NCBI GenBank assembly: GCA_020634885.1
Contig: JACKAW010000004.1
Location: forward strand, 186,001-250,000
From: Anaerolineales bacterium
Lineage (GTDB): Bacteria; Chloroflexota; Anaerolineae; Anaerolineales; Villigracilaceae
Direction of reading: 5' to 3'
DNA: 64,000 bases
The position numbers were made by a program, and so were the translations under genes. Shown here piece after piece: positions 24,630 to 32,804 of the stretch (its first letter is position 1; the number at the start of each line of letters is the position of its first letter). A model generated the notes under the pieces. That model made no database searches. It had not been told where the DNA came from and saw nothing but the letters and a program-made list of their open reading frames with translations.

Positions 24630-24682
24630 TTAGAATGAATACAAATTTAGAATAATTATAAATAAAAGCCTTTTTTTGTCAA
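24630..24682 (-). promoter_or_regulatory. Promoter of the regulator-ATPase operon with two PerR-like boxes
   Basis: On the minus strand TTGACA (24677-24682), a 16-nt spacer and TATAAT (24655-24660) form a near-perfect promoter. Box 1 (24647-24661) matches the PerR box TTATAATNATTATAA at 13 of 14 defined positions and covers the -10. Box 2 (24630-24644) matches at 11 of 14 and covers the transcription start. Confidence 0.8.
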
Positions 24683-24693
24683 GCAACTCAAGG

Positions 24694-24721
24694 TTGTGTT
24701 TGAATACTTTTTAGATATACT
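24694..24721 (+). promoter_or_regulatory. Promoter of the AfsR-like regulator (leaderless)
   Basis: TTGTGT, a 16-nt spacer and TATACT (24716-24721) end 7 nt before ATG 24729. No SD is present. Confidence 0.6.
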
Positions 24722-24728
24722 CACTTCA

Positions 24729-27700
24729 ATGGAACCTAAAATTCGCTTGCAAATGATCGGGCAATTGCAGATCGAGGTGAATGGTCGCCCGGCTGAATTC
24801 AAACGCCGAAAATCAGAAGCATTGGTCGCGTACCTTGCCTTGCATGAAGGTTCTATTCTGCGTGAAAGAATTGCAACCGCATTTTGGGGAAATTCTTCAG
24901 ACGAAAATGCCCGCCGCACCCTGCGCGTCATTTTGACGGATATTCGCAAAACGCTGGGTGAAGATTCTGTGATCGGCGATCGCGATACCCTTGCCCTCCA
25001 TTTGGATATTTTGCAAGAAGCCGATGCCCGCAAATTTAAAGCGCTTCTTTCTGACCCCGCAACTGCCTCAACCCCCGATCTTTTAGCTTCACTGGAGCTT
25101 TATCGCGGCGACCTGCTGGACGGCATAAATGAAGACTGGGTTTTGCCTCTGCGCGAGTCTTTCCGTGCAAGCGTACTTGCGGCGCTCGCAACACTAGCCG
25201 ACCGCGCCCGAACCGAAGGGCAATACGCCCAATCGGTTGGGTACGCCGAACGCATACTTCATATTGACCCGTTCAACGAAACCGGTTTGCAGCACTTGTT
25301 ATTTTCATTGGCGGCACAAGGCGAACGAGACCGCGCACTTTCTCGCTTTAATGAATTTGAAAAACAAGGTGTCGAACCTTCCAAAGAAACCCTGGCGCTT
25401 GTAGAGCAAATTCGCAAACAGGCGGTATCTAGTGCGGCACGTTCGAACAACTTGCCGCGTCCATTAACCAGCTTTATCGGCAGGGAAGATGAACTCAATG
25501 AGGTCGAAACCCTGCTTGCCAAACACCGCCTGGTAACCCTGTTGGGCGCAGGCGGAAGCGGCAAGACGCGTCTTTCCATTCAAGCAGCAGATGAGGTCAC
25601 TCATGAATACTCCCAGGTGTGGTGGGTAGACCTTTCGCCTTTGCATGAACCGGCGCTCGTACCCCAGACCATTGCCAAGGCGCTGGGAGTGCGTGAACAG
25701 GTGGGGAAACCACATATTCGATCCATTACTGAATATATTGGGGAACAGAAAATTCTCATTATTCTGGATAACTGCGAGCAAGTCTTAAGCGCCTGCTCGC
25801 AAAGCGTCAATGCGCTGCTTTCCGAATGCTCGCAACTTGGTGTATTAGCGACAAGCCGCGAACCCCTGGGTGTAGATGGAGAGGTTGAGTGGCTTGTCCC
25901 TGTTTTTCCCCTGCCAGATACAGGGATGAACGCCAAATCTCTCAATCGAAATGAGGCAGTGCGGCTTTTCCTTGAACGTGGACGAAGTACGAACCCAAGT
26001 TTTGAGTTAACCGAAGGAAATGCCAGCTATATTGTAGATATCTGCCGTAGGCTGGATGGGATTCCGCTTGCGCTGGAATTGGCGGCAACACTCCTGCGCT
26101 CCATGCCTGTGGAAGATGTTTCAAAACGCATAGAAAGACAATTTGATACCCTGCATTTAAACGACGATGCTCGCCCCCCGCGCCAGCAAACTTTGCACGC
26201 GCTGATCGATTGGAGTTATAAACTTCTAACTCCTGCCGAGCAGATCTTCTTTCGCCGTTTGGGTGTATTTGCTGGTGGGTGGTCTTTTGAGGCTGCGATG
26301 GCAGTTGCGGGCGGGTACGAAAGCGACGATCTACATGCAGGGCAGGTGGGTAAGGATCAATTGAAGCCGCTGCCGATCAGTGTGAAAGACATTGTTTATA
26401 GTTTGATGGATTCGCTCAAGCGCCGCTCTTTAATTTCAGTTACGCACACCGGCGGCATAACACGCTACCGTATGCTTGAAACCCTGCGTGAATTTGCCCT
26501 GGAACGCTGCAAAGAGAACAATGAATTAGAGGTACTTAATTCCCGGCATATCAAAGTGCTTTTGGGCTTTGCCGTAGAAATAGATAATCAACTTTCGTGG
26601 GGTACAGCCAATCAGGCAGATCTGTTGCAGCAGTTTGACCCTGAATTGGATAATGTGCGGGCGGCATTTACATGGGCGTTGCAAGGGTTTGATATGGAAA
26701 ATGGCATGATGTTGGGCGCTTCTGTTCAACGCTATTACTCCGCCCGCCAGATGTACTCAGAAATTCGCGATTGGCTGGATCGGTTCTACCACCATCGGAA
26801 TGCGCAAACTCCTACAAAAGCGCGTGCCCATCTGCTTGTGCAGTATGCACTCTGCTTGCGGAATGACCCGCAAAAACGGTTTACGCCTGCCATCACCCGC
26901 GAAGCCGTGAATATATTCAGCTCCTTCAATGATGCCGAGGGAATCGCCCTTGCCAACTTTGCCGAAGGTGAAACCCTGCATAATTACAACGAATTCGAAT
27001 TTACAGAACAGCCTCTTTTGGATTCCCTTGCTTATTTTCGGGTGAATTCTAAAAATATTCAGGTTGCTACAGCGGTCTTGACCGCGCTGGCACGTATTGA
27101 AACCACCAGACGAAATTTCAAGAAAGCATACGATTATCTCCACGAGTCTCTAAAAATTGCGGAGAACAGCCAGGCAGACATGGCAAAAGGCTGGAACCTG
27201 CTTACTTTGGGAGATGTTGCATTTCAAATGAACGACCTGGAACTTGCCGCGCAACACTACAAACGTTCGCTGGAGTATTACCTTCCATTGAAACGCTTTG
27301 CAAATTCTGCTTACTTGCAAGAGGCGCTGGCTGCCGTCTATTTTGCGCAGAAGGATTTTGAAAACGCCCAAACATGGGCGGAAGCAAGTATCGCTTCGTA
27401 TGACGCCTATGGCGGAGAAGGAACCCTGGGGCGGGTTTACAAAGCCGCTGCGGCGCAAGCCTTGGGAGACCTTGATACAGCCCGCCACTGGTTATTGCGC
27501 GCCCTGGAAAGCGGTATGCCGTTGGAGCAATTCAGCGCCCAGTTTACATTGCGTCTGGCAGATTACGCCTTCGCTCGAAATTTAATGCCCGAAGCGCTTA
27601 CTTTATATGCCTATACTCTTCGTCTCATGCAGGATGCCAGAGTGATCTTTTTTCCGCCCGAGCAGAAAGAGGCAGAAGAAGGGGTAGGTAAATTGCGCAT

Positions 27701-27794
27701 AGTCGTACCTCAAGGCGAGTACCAAACCTTGATGGACCGAGCCGCTTCAATCACGTTTGATGCGGCTGTCGGGTTGGTTTTCCCTCCGCAGTAA
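24729..27794 (+). CDS. AfsR/SARP-like regulator: BTAD + NB-ARC-type ATPase + TPR
   Basis: This 1021-residue protein has an N-terminal OmpR-like DNA-binding part (RLQMIGQLQIEVNG, FKRRKSEALVAYLAL), a bacterial transcriptional activator (BTAD) domain to about residue 240, and a STAND/NB-ARC-type ATPase starting RPLTSFIGREDELNEVE. Its Walker A is GAGGSGKT near 275 and Walker B is ILIILDNCEQ near 345; an SREPLGVDGE sensor-like segment follows. The C-terminal 450 residues are TPR-like helices. Such proteins act as inducer-sensing transcription activators. Start ATG 24729 follows a -10 at 7 nt; an upstream TTG would place the start in the promoter. Divergent from the PerR-like operon. Its targets are unknown; the downstream small genes are candidates. 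Confidence 0.88.
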   Translation: MEPKIRLQMIGQLQIEVNGRPAEFKRRKSEALVAYLALHEGSILRERIATAFWGNSSDENARRTLRVILTDIRKTLGEDSVIGDRDTLALHLDILQEADARKFKALLSDPATASTPDLLASLELYRGDLLDGINEDWVLPLRESFRASVLAALATLADRARTEGQYAQSVGYAERILHIDPFNETGLQHLLFSLAAQGERDRALSRFNEFEKQGVEPSKETLALVEQIRKQAVSSAARSNNLPRPLTSFIGREDELNEVETLLAKHRLVTLLGAGGSGKTRLSIQAADEVTHEYSQVWWVDLSPLHEPALVPQTIAKALGVREQVGKPHIRSITEYIGEQKILIILDNCEQVLSACSQSVNALLSECSQLGVLATSREPLGVDGEVEWLVPVFPLPDTGMNAKSLNRNEAVRLFLERGRSTNPSFELTEGNASYIVDICRRLDGIPLALELAATLLRSMPVEDVSKRIERQFDTLHLNDDARPPRQQTLHALIDWSYKLLTPAEQIFFRRLGVFAGGWSFEAAMAVAGGYESDDLHAGQVGKDQLKPLPISVKDIVYSLMDSLKRRSLISVTHTGGITRYRMLETLREFALERCKENNELEVLNSRHIKVLLGFAVEIDNQLSWGTANQADLLQQFDPELDNVRAAFTWALQGFDMENGMMLGASVQRYYSARQMYSEIRDWLDRFYHHRNAQTPTKARAHLLVQYALCLRNDPQKRFTPAITREAVNIFSSFNDAEGIALANFAEGETLHNYNEFEFTEQPLLDSLAYFRVNSKNIQVATAVLTALARIETTRRNFKKAYDYLHESLKIAENSQADMAKGWNLLTLGDVAFQMNDLELAAQHYKRSLEYYLPLKRFANSAYLQEALAAVYFAQKDFENAQTWAEASIASYDAYGGEGTLGRVYKAAAAQALGDLDTARHWLLRALESGMPLEQFSAQFTLRLADYAFARNLMPEALTLYAYTLRLMQDARVIFFPPEQKEAEEGVGKLRIVVPQGEYQTLMDRAASITFDAAVGLVFPPQ

Positions 27795-27911
27795 AAATAT
27801 CGGTTCTTCAGGGGCAAGTGGGGTGAAACCCTGTATTTATTTTCTAAAGACGTACAACCAACTACTTAAGGGGTCGGTCAAAATAAACTAGACATCGTGA
27901 AGAAAGACTTT

Positions 27912-27980
27912 ATCCACGAAGTACACAAAGCACACGAAGTTTTGGCCTGTGCTTCGTGAAAATTCGTGTACTTCGTGGAA
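27912..27980. repeat. CCACGAAGTACAC inverted-repeat element
   Basis: A perfect 13-bp inverted repeat (27914-27926 and 27966-27978) surrounds an inner CACGAAG/CTTCGTG pair, giving a nearly continuous ~65-bp hairpin. It resembles small non-coding miniature elements dispersed in bacterial genomes. Confidence 0.75.
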
Positions 27981-28042
27981 AAGACAGACTTGTACGTATT
28001 CATTGTTTTCTAAATTATTATGACCAATTACTTGGAAACGGC

Positions 28043-28078
28043 AAAAAGACCTTCCTCCCGAAAAGGAAGGTCTTTTTG
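28043..28078 (+). terminator. Intrinsic terminator
   Basis: AAAGACCTTCC and GGAAGGTCTTTTT form a strong stem with a 3' T5 tract, about 250 bp after the AfsR-like gene. Confidence 0.8.
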
Positions 28079-28125
28079 TTGTAGCGGTTATGTAACGCTG
28101 GTTCTGTACAATTTGAATCACTCTT

Positions 28126-28449
28126 ATGGAAACTTTAACTTTATCGACGGTCAATATTGTTTTAATGCGAATGATGAATGAAGCTCTTTTTGCAGATGCT
28201 GTGTTTGAAGACCCAGACCTGGCGTTGAGCGAATATAACCTGGCGGCAGATATGGCAGCCCGCTTCAAGTTGATTTCTCGCGCTGCGTTTATCTCTATGA
28301 CGCTGGATGAGCGCAAAGCATTTGCATCGTGGGTGGTCTGCCCCGAAGGGACGAAGAATCCCCTGGAAGAGAGTGCGACCTGGTTGAACAAGATTAATTC
28401 GCTGCCTATTCAAAGAATTGAGGACAATAATGAAGCAAAAAGAATTTGA
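28126..28449 (+). CDS. Small RiPP-precursor-like protein A
   Basis: The 107-residue product is mostly helical, without signal peptide. The region MNEALFADAVFEDPDLALSE and following EYNLAADMAARFK has the pattern of a DPxxALxEY-type leader helix-turn-helix seen in Nif11/Os1348/Franean1_4349-like proteins, often annotated as putative RiPP precursors. The C-terminal 40 residues (CPEGTKNPLEESATW onward) have one Cys and several Ser/Thr. There is no GG cleavage site. It overlaps the next small gene by 20 bp, so the two are coupled. The assignment to a precursor family is by pattern only; it could be a small regulator or adaptor. Confidence 0.5.
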   Translation: METLTLSTVNIVLMRMMNEALFADAVFEDPDLALSEYNLAADMAARFKLISRAAFISMTLDERKAFASWVVCPEGTKNPLEESATWLNKINSLPIQRIEDNNEAKRI

Positions 28450-28636
28450 TCTACTGGAGAAAAAAATATTATCAGATAAAGATTTTGTAAAAAGCCTGAT
28501 GGAAAACCCGGAGCAGGCATTAGATCGGGAGGGCATTCGACTAACCATGGAGGTTTTGGAAGCAATAAAAGGTGTGGATGGGGCTGCTTTTGAAAAACTC
28601 ATTGCCGCATCGCAGCCTGTAAACTCAAGGAATTGA
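28430..28636 (+). CDS. Small RiPP-precursor-like protein B
   Basis: This 68-residue protein starts at ATG 28430 (GAGG nearby), inside the end of gene A. The sequence FDLLEKKILSDKDFVKSL, then ENPEQALDREGIRLT, then MEVLEAIKGVD matches the general Os1348/Franean1_4349 pattern of xDxxFxxxLxxxPxxALxxxGIxLTxEE. After this helical part only about 15 residues remain (AASQPVNSRN end), with Ser but no Cys or Thr, which is a poor core peptide. No lanthipeptide, radical SAM or YcaO enzyme is nearby. The class V aminotransferase follows after 30 bp but has its own promoter. Confidence 0.6.
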   Translation: MKQKEFDLLEKKILSDKDFVKSLMENPEQALDREGIRLTMEVLEAIKGVDGAAFEKLIAASQPVNSRN

Positions 28637-28660
28637 TCGAAAGGATGTGTATTATATAAT
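28633..28660 (+). promoter_or_regulatory. Promoter of the class V aminotransferase (leaderless)
   Basis: TTGATC, a 16-nt spacer and TATAAT (28655-28660) end 6 nt before ATG 28667; the -35 overlaps the stop of gene B. No SD. Confidence 0.7.
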
Positions 28661-28666
28661 TGCCAA

Positions 28667-29809
28667 ATGAAAAAATTGGCAAAACACTTCCTGCTCGACC
28701 CAAAAATAACATTTCTAAATCACGGCTCTTTCGGAGCCACCCCAAAACCGGTCTTCAAAGAATATCAGCGTTGGCAGCGCGAATTGGAGCGTCAGCCGGT
28801 TCAATTCCTTGGCGTGCGTTACCCACACCTGATGCGCACCGCGCGTGAGGCATTGGGCGCTTACCTTGGTACGAGCGCGCAAAACCTCATCTACACCCAA
28901 AATGTGACCATCTCTCTAAATATTGTGGCGCGTTCACTTGAACTCGGCGCAGGGGATGAAGTGCTCGCCTCGAACCATGAATACGGCGCACTCGACCGCA
29001 CCTGGCGTTTTCTCTCCACCGAAAAAGGTTTCACCTACCGCAACCAACCGGTAGACCTGACCTCACACGAGGCTTTTATCGAATCGTTCTGGCAGGGCGT
29101 TACCGAGAAAACCCGCGTCATTTTTCTCAGCCACATCACCTCGCCCACGGCAACGATCTTTCCCGTCAAAGAAATCATTCAACGCGCAAAGGCAAAAGGA
29201 ATTCTCACCGTCATCGACGGCGCCCATGTGGCGGGACAGATTCCGCTTAACCTCGACGAACTGGGCGCAGATTTTTACGGCGGCAACCTTCACAAATGGC
29301 TGTGTGCCCCAAAGGGTGCAGGCTTTTTGTATGCTCATCCCGAAAAACAACACCTGCTCAAACCGCTTGTCGTTTCCTGGGGGTACGAAGCCATCACCCC
29401 CGGCGACTCAACGTTCATTGACCATCACGAATGGTGGGGCACACGGGATGTTGCCGCATTTCTCACCGTCCCGAAGGCAATTCAATTTCAACAGGAACAA
29501 GCCTGGGATGAAGTCCGAGCCGCCTCTCATCAACTGGCAGTAGAAACGTGGACAAGGCTCCATGATCTCACAGGACTCCCCCCGCTTCATCCCGACCCTG
29601 ATGCTTGGTTCGCCCAAATGATCGTTGCCACACTGCCAGCGGATACTGACCTCCCCGCGCTTAAGGCGCGCCTACTCAACGAATTCAATATTGAAATTCC
29701 CGTCATTGAGTGGAATGAGTGGAAATTAATCCGCCTCTCGGTGCAGGGATATAATTCCCGCAAGGATATGGATCGTCTGTTGAAAGCGTTGAAAAAAATA
29801 TTGAAATGA
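28667..29809 (+). CDS. Class V aminotransferase, isopenicillin-N-epimerase-like
   Basis: The 380-residue PLP enzyme begins with FLNHGSFGATP, typical of the isopenicillin N epimerase-like branch of class V (cysteine desulfurase superfamily) aminotransferases. The PLP-binding lysine is Lys210 in GGNLHKWLCAPKG and the cofactor Asp is in VIDGAHVAGQ. These enzymes catalyse epimerisation, C-S lyase or transamination chemistry, and substrate cannot be read from sequence. It lacks the C-terminal Cys loop of SufS/IscS desulfurases. Its 3' end overlaps the CAP/LysM gene by ATGA. Proximity to the two precursor-like genes raises the idea of amino-acid epimerisation or Cys chemistry on a peptide, which is speculation. 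Confidence 0.88.
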   Translation: MKKLAKHFLLDPKITFLNHGSFGATPKPVFKEYQRWQRELERQPVQFLGVRYPHLMRTAREALGAYLGTSAQNLIYTQNVTISLNIVARSLELGAGDEVLASNHEYGALDRTWRFLSTEKGFTYRNQPVDLTSHEAFIESFWQGVTEKTRVIFLSHITSPTATIFPVKEIIQRAKAKGILTVIDGAHVAGQIPLNLDELGADFYGGNLHKWLCAPKGAGFLYAHPEKQHLLKPLVVSWGYEAITPGDSTFIDHHEWWGTRDVAAFLTVPKAIQFQQEQAWDEVRAASHQLAVETWTRLHDLTGLPPLHPDPDAWFAQMIVATLPADTDLPALKARLLNEFNIEIPVIEWNEWKLIRLSVQGYNSRKDMDRLLKALKKILK

Positions 29810-30816
29810 AAAAAATACTCGTACTACCTTTTGCGCTGGCGTTGGCGCTTTTATGGCTTACTCCAAAAAATGCCCATGCCGCGCCCGCGCGTGTGGCGAT
29901 CACCACACCTTCTCAACTGGTGGAGGTGGTGAATAATTTGCGCATCGCAAATGGACTGGCTCCGCTGGTTATGCACTCCATTTTGATGCAGACCGCGCAA
30001 TCACAAGCCGATTACATGGCGGCAACCGGCATCGTAACCCACTCCCGTCCAAGCGGAACCTACACCCAGCAATTGCTCAACCTGGGTTTCCCCCTTGCAG
30101 GTGACCTTTCTCTGGGTGGTTTTCGCTCAGAGAATATTCTCAACACCTACGGTCCGCTCGATTGGAACGGTGTGCCCGCTGCTTGGGCAGACGCCCAGCA
30201 CATGAACACCATGCTTTCAGGGAATTTCTCGCACATCGGCGCAGGTGTTTCGCAATCGGGTGATTCGTATTATTACGCGGTGGATACCGCCGCAGTCACC
30301 AGTTCTGGTCAGCAGCAAGAAGCCGCCTCATCTGTCCTTACCAGCGTTCCATCAAGTGGCGATGCGGGGATCAGTCAATTCATGGTTCCTGTCACTTTGA
30401 ATACGCCCAACCCTGAAGGCAATGTATTTCACAAGGTGCAATATGGGCAGTCATTATGGAGTATTGCCATTGAATATGGCACGACTATCAAGAATATCCA
30501 AGCCTTGAACAACCTCGGCGAAGATTCAACCGTATATCAAGGGCAGGAACTTCTGGTAATGACCGGTGCGACTCAATCGGCTTTGCCAACGGTAGAGGCA
30601 ACATTAACATTGCCCGTCACCGAAACGTTGATGCCAACTGTTGCTGTGGTAGAAACCATTGTCCCAACTCAACCCACTCAAACGATTGCGCCTATAGAAG
30701 AAGAAAAAACATCTTCGAAATCGACTTCTTCCCGCCTGCTGGTTGTGATATTGATTGTCGCCGCTTTTGTAGGGGCGGGGATGGCGGTTTGGCTCATTCG
30801 TGACCCGGGGAATTAA
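29806..30816 (+). CDS. Secreted CAP-domain (SCP/PR1-like) protein with LysM
   Basis: The 336-residue protein has a signal peptide ending near AHA (residue 25), then a CAP domain (VVNNLRIANGLAPLVMHSIL, THSRPSG, GENI-like FRSENIL, FSHIGAG) with the conserved His residues, and a LysM at about 205-250 (HKVQYGQSLWSIAIEYGTTI, NNLGEDSTVYQGQELLV). A Thr-rich linker precedes a single C-terminal transmembrane helix (near 305-330), so it should be displayed outside and bind peptidoglycan. The start overlaps the aminotransferase stop by 4 bp (ATGA), indicating one operon. Confidence 0.85.
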   Translation: MKKILVLPFALALALLWLTPKNAHAAPARVAITTPSQLVEVVNNLRIANGLAPLVMHSILMQTAQSQADYMAATGIVTHSRPSGTYTQQLLNLGFPLAGDLSLGGFRSENILNTYGPLDWNGVPAAWADAQHMNTMLSGNFSHIGAGVSQSGDSYYYAVDTAAVTSSGQQQEAASSVLTSVPSSGDAGISQFMVPVTLNTPNPEGNVFHKVQYGQSLWSIAIEYGTTIKNIQALNNLGEDSTVYQGQELLVMTGATQSALPTVEATLTLPVTETLMPTVAVVETIVPTQPTQTIAPIEEEKTSSKSTSSRLLVVILIVAAFVGAGMAVWLIRDPGN

Positions 30817-30888
30817 TTTATAAAAAGTACGAAAATTCCAGCTTATCGTATCTATTTATTTGAAAGACATCGAAAGGTAATAAACTGA

Positions 30889-31770
30889 ATGGAAATATCA
30901 TTGGCGTTGGGTGGTGGAGGCGCAAAGGGCAATGCCCACATTGGCGTACTTCGCCGCCTTGAAAAAGAAGGATACAAGATCCGCTCGGTTGCCGGAACAA
31001 GTTTTGGCGGCTTGGTTGCGATTTTGTACTCAATTGGTTATTCACCCAGGGAGATTCAAGCGATTTTTGAATCAGTGGATCAGAAAGCGCTTTATGGGCG
31101 GACCCCGCAGGATGGACCCTCTCTGCTTGGGCTGGCGGGCGTCCGCCAATTATTGGATAAAGTGGTGGGTACAAAAACCTTTGCCGAAACCCGCATTCCC
31201 TGTGCGGTGACTGCCGTGGATATTAACAGCGGCGGCGAAGTCATTCTCAACAAAGGCAGTTTGAAAGATGCCGTCCTTGCCACCATTGCCTTGCCGGGCA
31301 TTTTTCCGGTTCAGACCATCAATGATTGGAATTTGATGGATGGCGGCGTATTAAATCCCGTCCCTGTTACAGTGGCACGAATGCTCTCACCAAACCTCCC
31401 TGTAGTAGCCGTGGTCTTGAATGACCCGATTGATAAGCCGCTTCAAACATATAACCTGCCTATTCCGAGTATCGTCCCGCGTACCATTGCTGAAAGCCTG
31501 CAACGGGTTTCTCTGGCGCAATCGTTGGATATCTTCCTGCGCTCGGTGGATGCTTCCAGCCGGTATGTGGCGCATCTGCGCTTGTTGGTGGATAAACCCG
31601 AAATCCTCGTCCGCCCGGATGTGCATCATATTAATTTGTTGGATCGTGTGACGGTGGAAGAGATCGCTCAATTGGGTGAGCAGGCATTGGAAGAAGTCTT
31701 ACCCGAACTCAAACGCAAAACTTCATGGGCTGCCAATCTCAACCGTCGTGTTTTAGGAGCCATTAAATGA
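30889..31770 (+). CDS. Patatin-like phospholipase
   Basis: The 293-residue cytoplasmic-type hydrolase has the patatin catalytic dyad: an oxyanion loop LGGGGAKGNAH at the N-terminus, nucleophile Ser38 in GTSFGG and Asp151 in DGGVLNP. It belongs to the RssA/NTE-like bacterial family that releases fatty acids from phospholipids. There is no signal peptide. It is first in a small operon with a two-helix membrane protein (ATGA overlap) and an esterase, consistent with membrane-lipid turnover. No convincing SD precedes ATG 30889. Confidence 0.9.
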   Translation: MEISLALGGGGAKGNAHIGVLRRLEKEGYKIRSVAGTSFGGLVAILYSIGYSPREIQAIFESVDQKALYGRTPQDGPSLLGLAGVRQLLDKVVGTKTFAETRIPCAVTAVDINSGGEVILNKGSLKDAVLATIALPGIFPVQTINDWNLMDGGVLNPVPVTVARMLSPNLPVVAVVLNDPIDKPLQTYNLPIPSIVPRTIAESLQRVSLAQSLDIFLRSVDASSRYVAHLRLLVDKPEILVRPDVHHINLLDRVTVEEIAQLGEQALEEVLPELKRKTSWAANLNRRVLGAIK

Positions 31771-32009
31771 CCCGTGATCTTCGCAAATACATGCGTGATA
31801 CAAATATTCAGATCGCTGTTGGCGCGGTTCTGCTGCTTTTTATTGTCGGTCTTGGGCTGATCTGGTGGATCTATGGCTTTGGCGCGGCGGTATCTGGTTT
31901 GCTTTGCATCCTTGGTATGTTCTTGCCCATCGGCTTGGTCTTTGGCATTATCTTTGGAATGGATTGGATCGTAAAACGTGCAAACTCAGACGACAACGGA
32001 AACGATTGA
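31767..32009 (+). CDS. Small membrane protein with two helices
   Basis: This 80-residue protein has two strongly hydrophobic helices (about residues 15-38 and 40-66), a basic N-terminus (MTRDLRKYMRD) and an acidic Asp/Asn C-terminal end, placing both termini in the cytoplasm. I do not recognise a family. It overlaps the patatin stop by 4 bp and the following esterase start by 32 bp, so the three are translationally coupled; it may hold one of the lipases at the membrane. Confidence 0.7.
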   Translation: MTRDLRKYMRDTNIQIAVGAVLLLFIVGLGLIWWIYGFGAAVSGLLCILGMFLPIGLVFGIIFGMDWIVKRANSDDNGND

Positions 32010-32658
32010 ATTTAACGGCTGGACGCTGCGTGTCCGCCCGGCTCAAACCCCAAACCCGAAGCTGCTGCTCATGGTCCACGGCTTGACCGGCGACGAGAAC
32101 TCGATGTGGGTCTTTGCCCGCCGCTTTTCGCCAGAGTATTACATCATCGCTCCGCGCGCGCCGCACCCTGCCAACCCGCAGGGCTTTTCCTGGCGACCCA
32201 ATCCGCTGACGATTGAAGAGGCGCAGTTAAATGTGCATAAGCGCCCCGGCTTGGATGCTCTTCAGCCATCGGCTGAGGCGTTGATAAAAGTTTGGGATGA
32301 GTACGCCGCTTCAATTAAGATTGAGGCGCAGCAATTCGATGCGATTGGATTCAGTCAGGGCGGGGCAATGGTCAATGTGCTGGGGATGTTGTATCCGCAG
32401 CGTGTTCAAAAAATGGGAGTGTTGGCGGGCTTTGCTCCCTCTGGTTTGGAGGCATATATCCAAAACCGTGTTTTGACCGGCAAGCATGTTTTTGTGGCGC
32501 ATGGTACGCAGGACAAAATGGTTCCGGTGGATCGCGCACGTGCTTCGATGGGGCTGCTGGAGCAGGCTGGGGCTTCGATCACATATTGCGAGGACGAGGT
32601 GGGGCACAAGTTGAGTGCGAATTGCCTGAAGGCGTTGGAAGATTATCTTACGATTTAA
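31978..32658 (+). CDS. Alpha/beta hydrolase, phospholipase/carboxylesterase family
   Basis: The 226-residue protein is a small esterase of the YpfH/LYPLA-type fold: oxyanion motif MVHGLTGDENS, nucleophile Ser126 in GFSQGG, acid Asp in HGTQDKMVPV and His in GHKLS. Start is GTG 31978, inside the end of the membrane-protein gene; no in-frame ATG occurs before the oxyanion motif. No signal peptide, so it is cytoplasmic. Likely works with the upstream patatin in lipid or lysophospholipid hydrolysis, by context only. Confidence 0.88.
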   Translation: MQTQTTTETIEFNGWTLRVRPAQTPNPKLLLMVHGLTGDENSMWVFARRFSPEYYIIAPRAPHPANPQGFSWRPNPLTIEEAQLNVHKRPGLDALQPSAEALIKVWDEYAASIKIEAQQFDAIGFSQGGAMVNVLGMLYPQRVQKMGVLAGFAPSGLEAYIQNRVLTGKHVFVAHGTQDKMVPVDRARASMGLLEQAGASITYCEDEVGHKLSANCLKALEDYLTI

Positions 32659-32737
32659 TCTCCCTCTCACCGTGCAGTTGACGCTGTTTTTATTTGCAGG
32701 TATGCTTATCTTTATAAACTTTTGTAGTAATTCCTTT

Positions 32738-32790
32738 GTAGGTCACGCTTACAACGTGACCGTCACGCTATAAGCGTGACCTACTTTTTA
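32738..32790. terminator. Inverted repeat, probable terminator
   Basis: A perfect 13-bp repeat GTAGGTCACGCTT/AAGCGTGACCTAC (32738-32750, 32772-32784) encloses an inner CGTGAC/GTCACG palindrome and is followed by T5. It can end the patatin operon but its nested form also looks like a dispersed palindromic unit. Confidence 0.65.
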
Positions 32791-32804
32791 ACTCAGGTGA
32801 AAAA

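Larger units (their letters stand above)
27795..28125. other. 331-bp intergenic region: inverted-repeat element and terminator
   Basis: No gene found. It holds the inverted repeat at 27912-27980, the terminator at 28043-28078 and a TACAAT (28107-28112) 13 nt before the next start codon. Confidence 0.7.

Noticed and set aside
27914..27978. CRISPR-like repeat
   Set aside because: The two CCACGAAGTACAC copies are inverted, not direct, and there is only one pair and no spacer array or cas gene.
28667..29809. Cysteine desulfurase (SufS/IscS) assignment for the class V enzyme
   Set aside because: The catalytic Cys loop of desulfurases is not visible and the N-terminal FLNHGSFG signature fits isopenicillin-N-epimerase-like proteins better.
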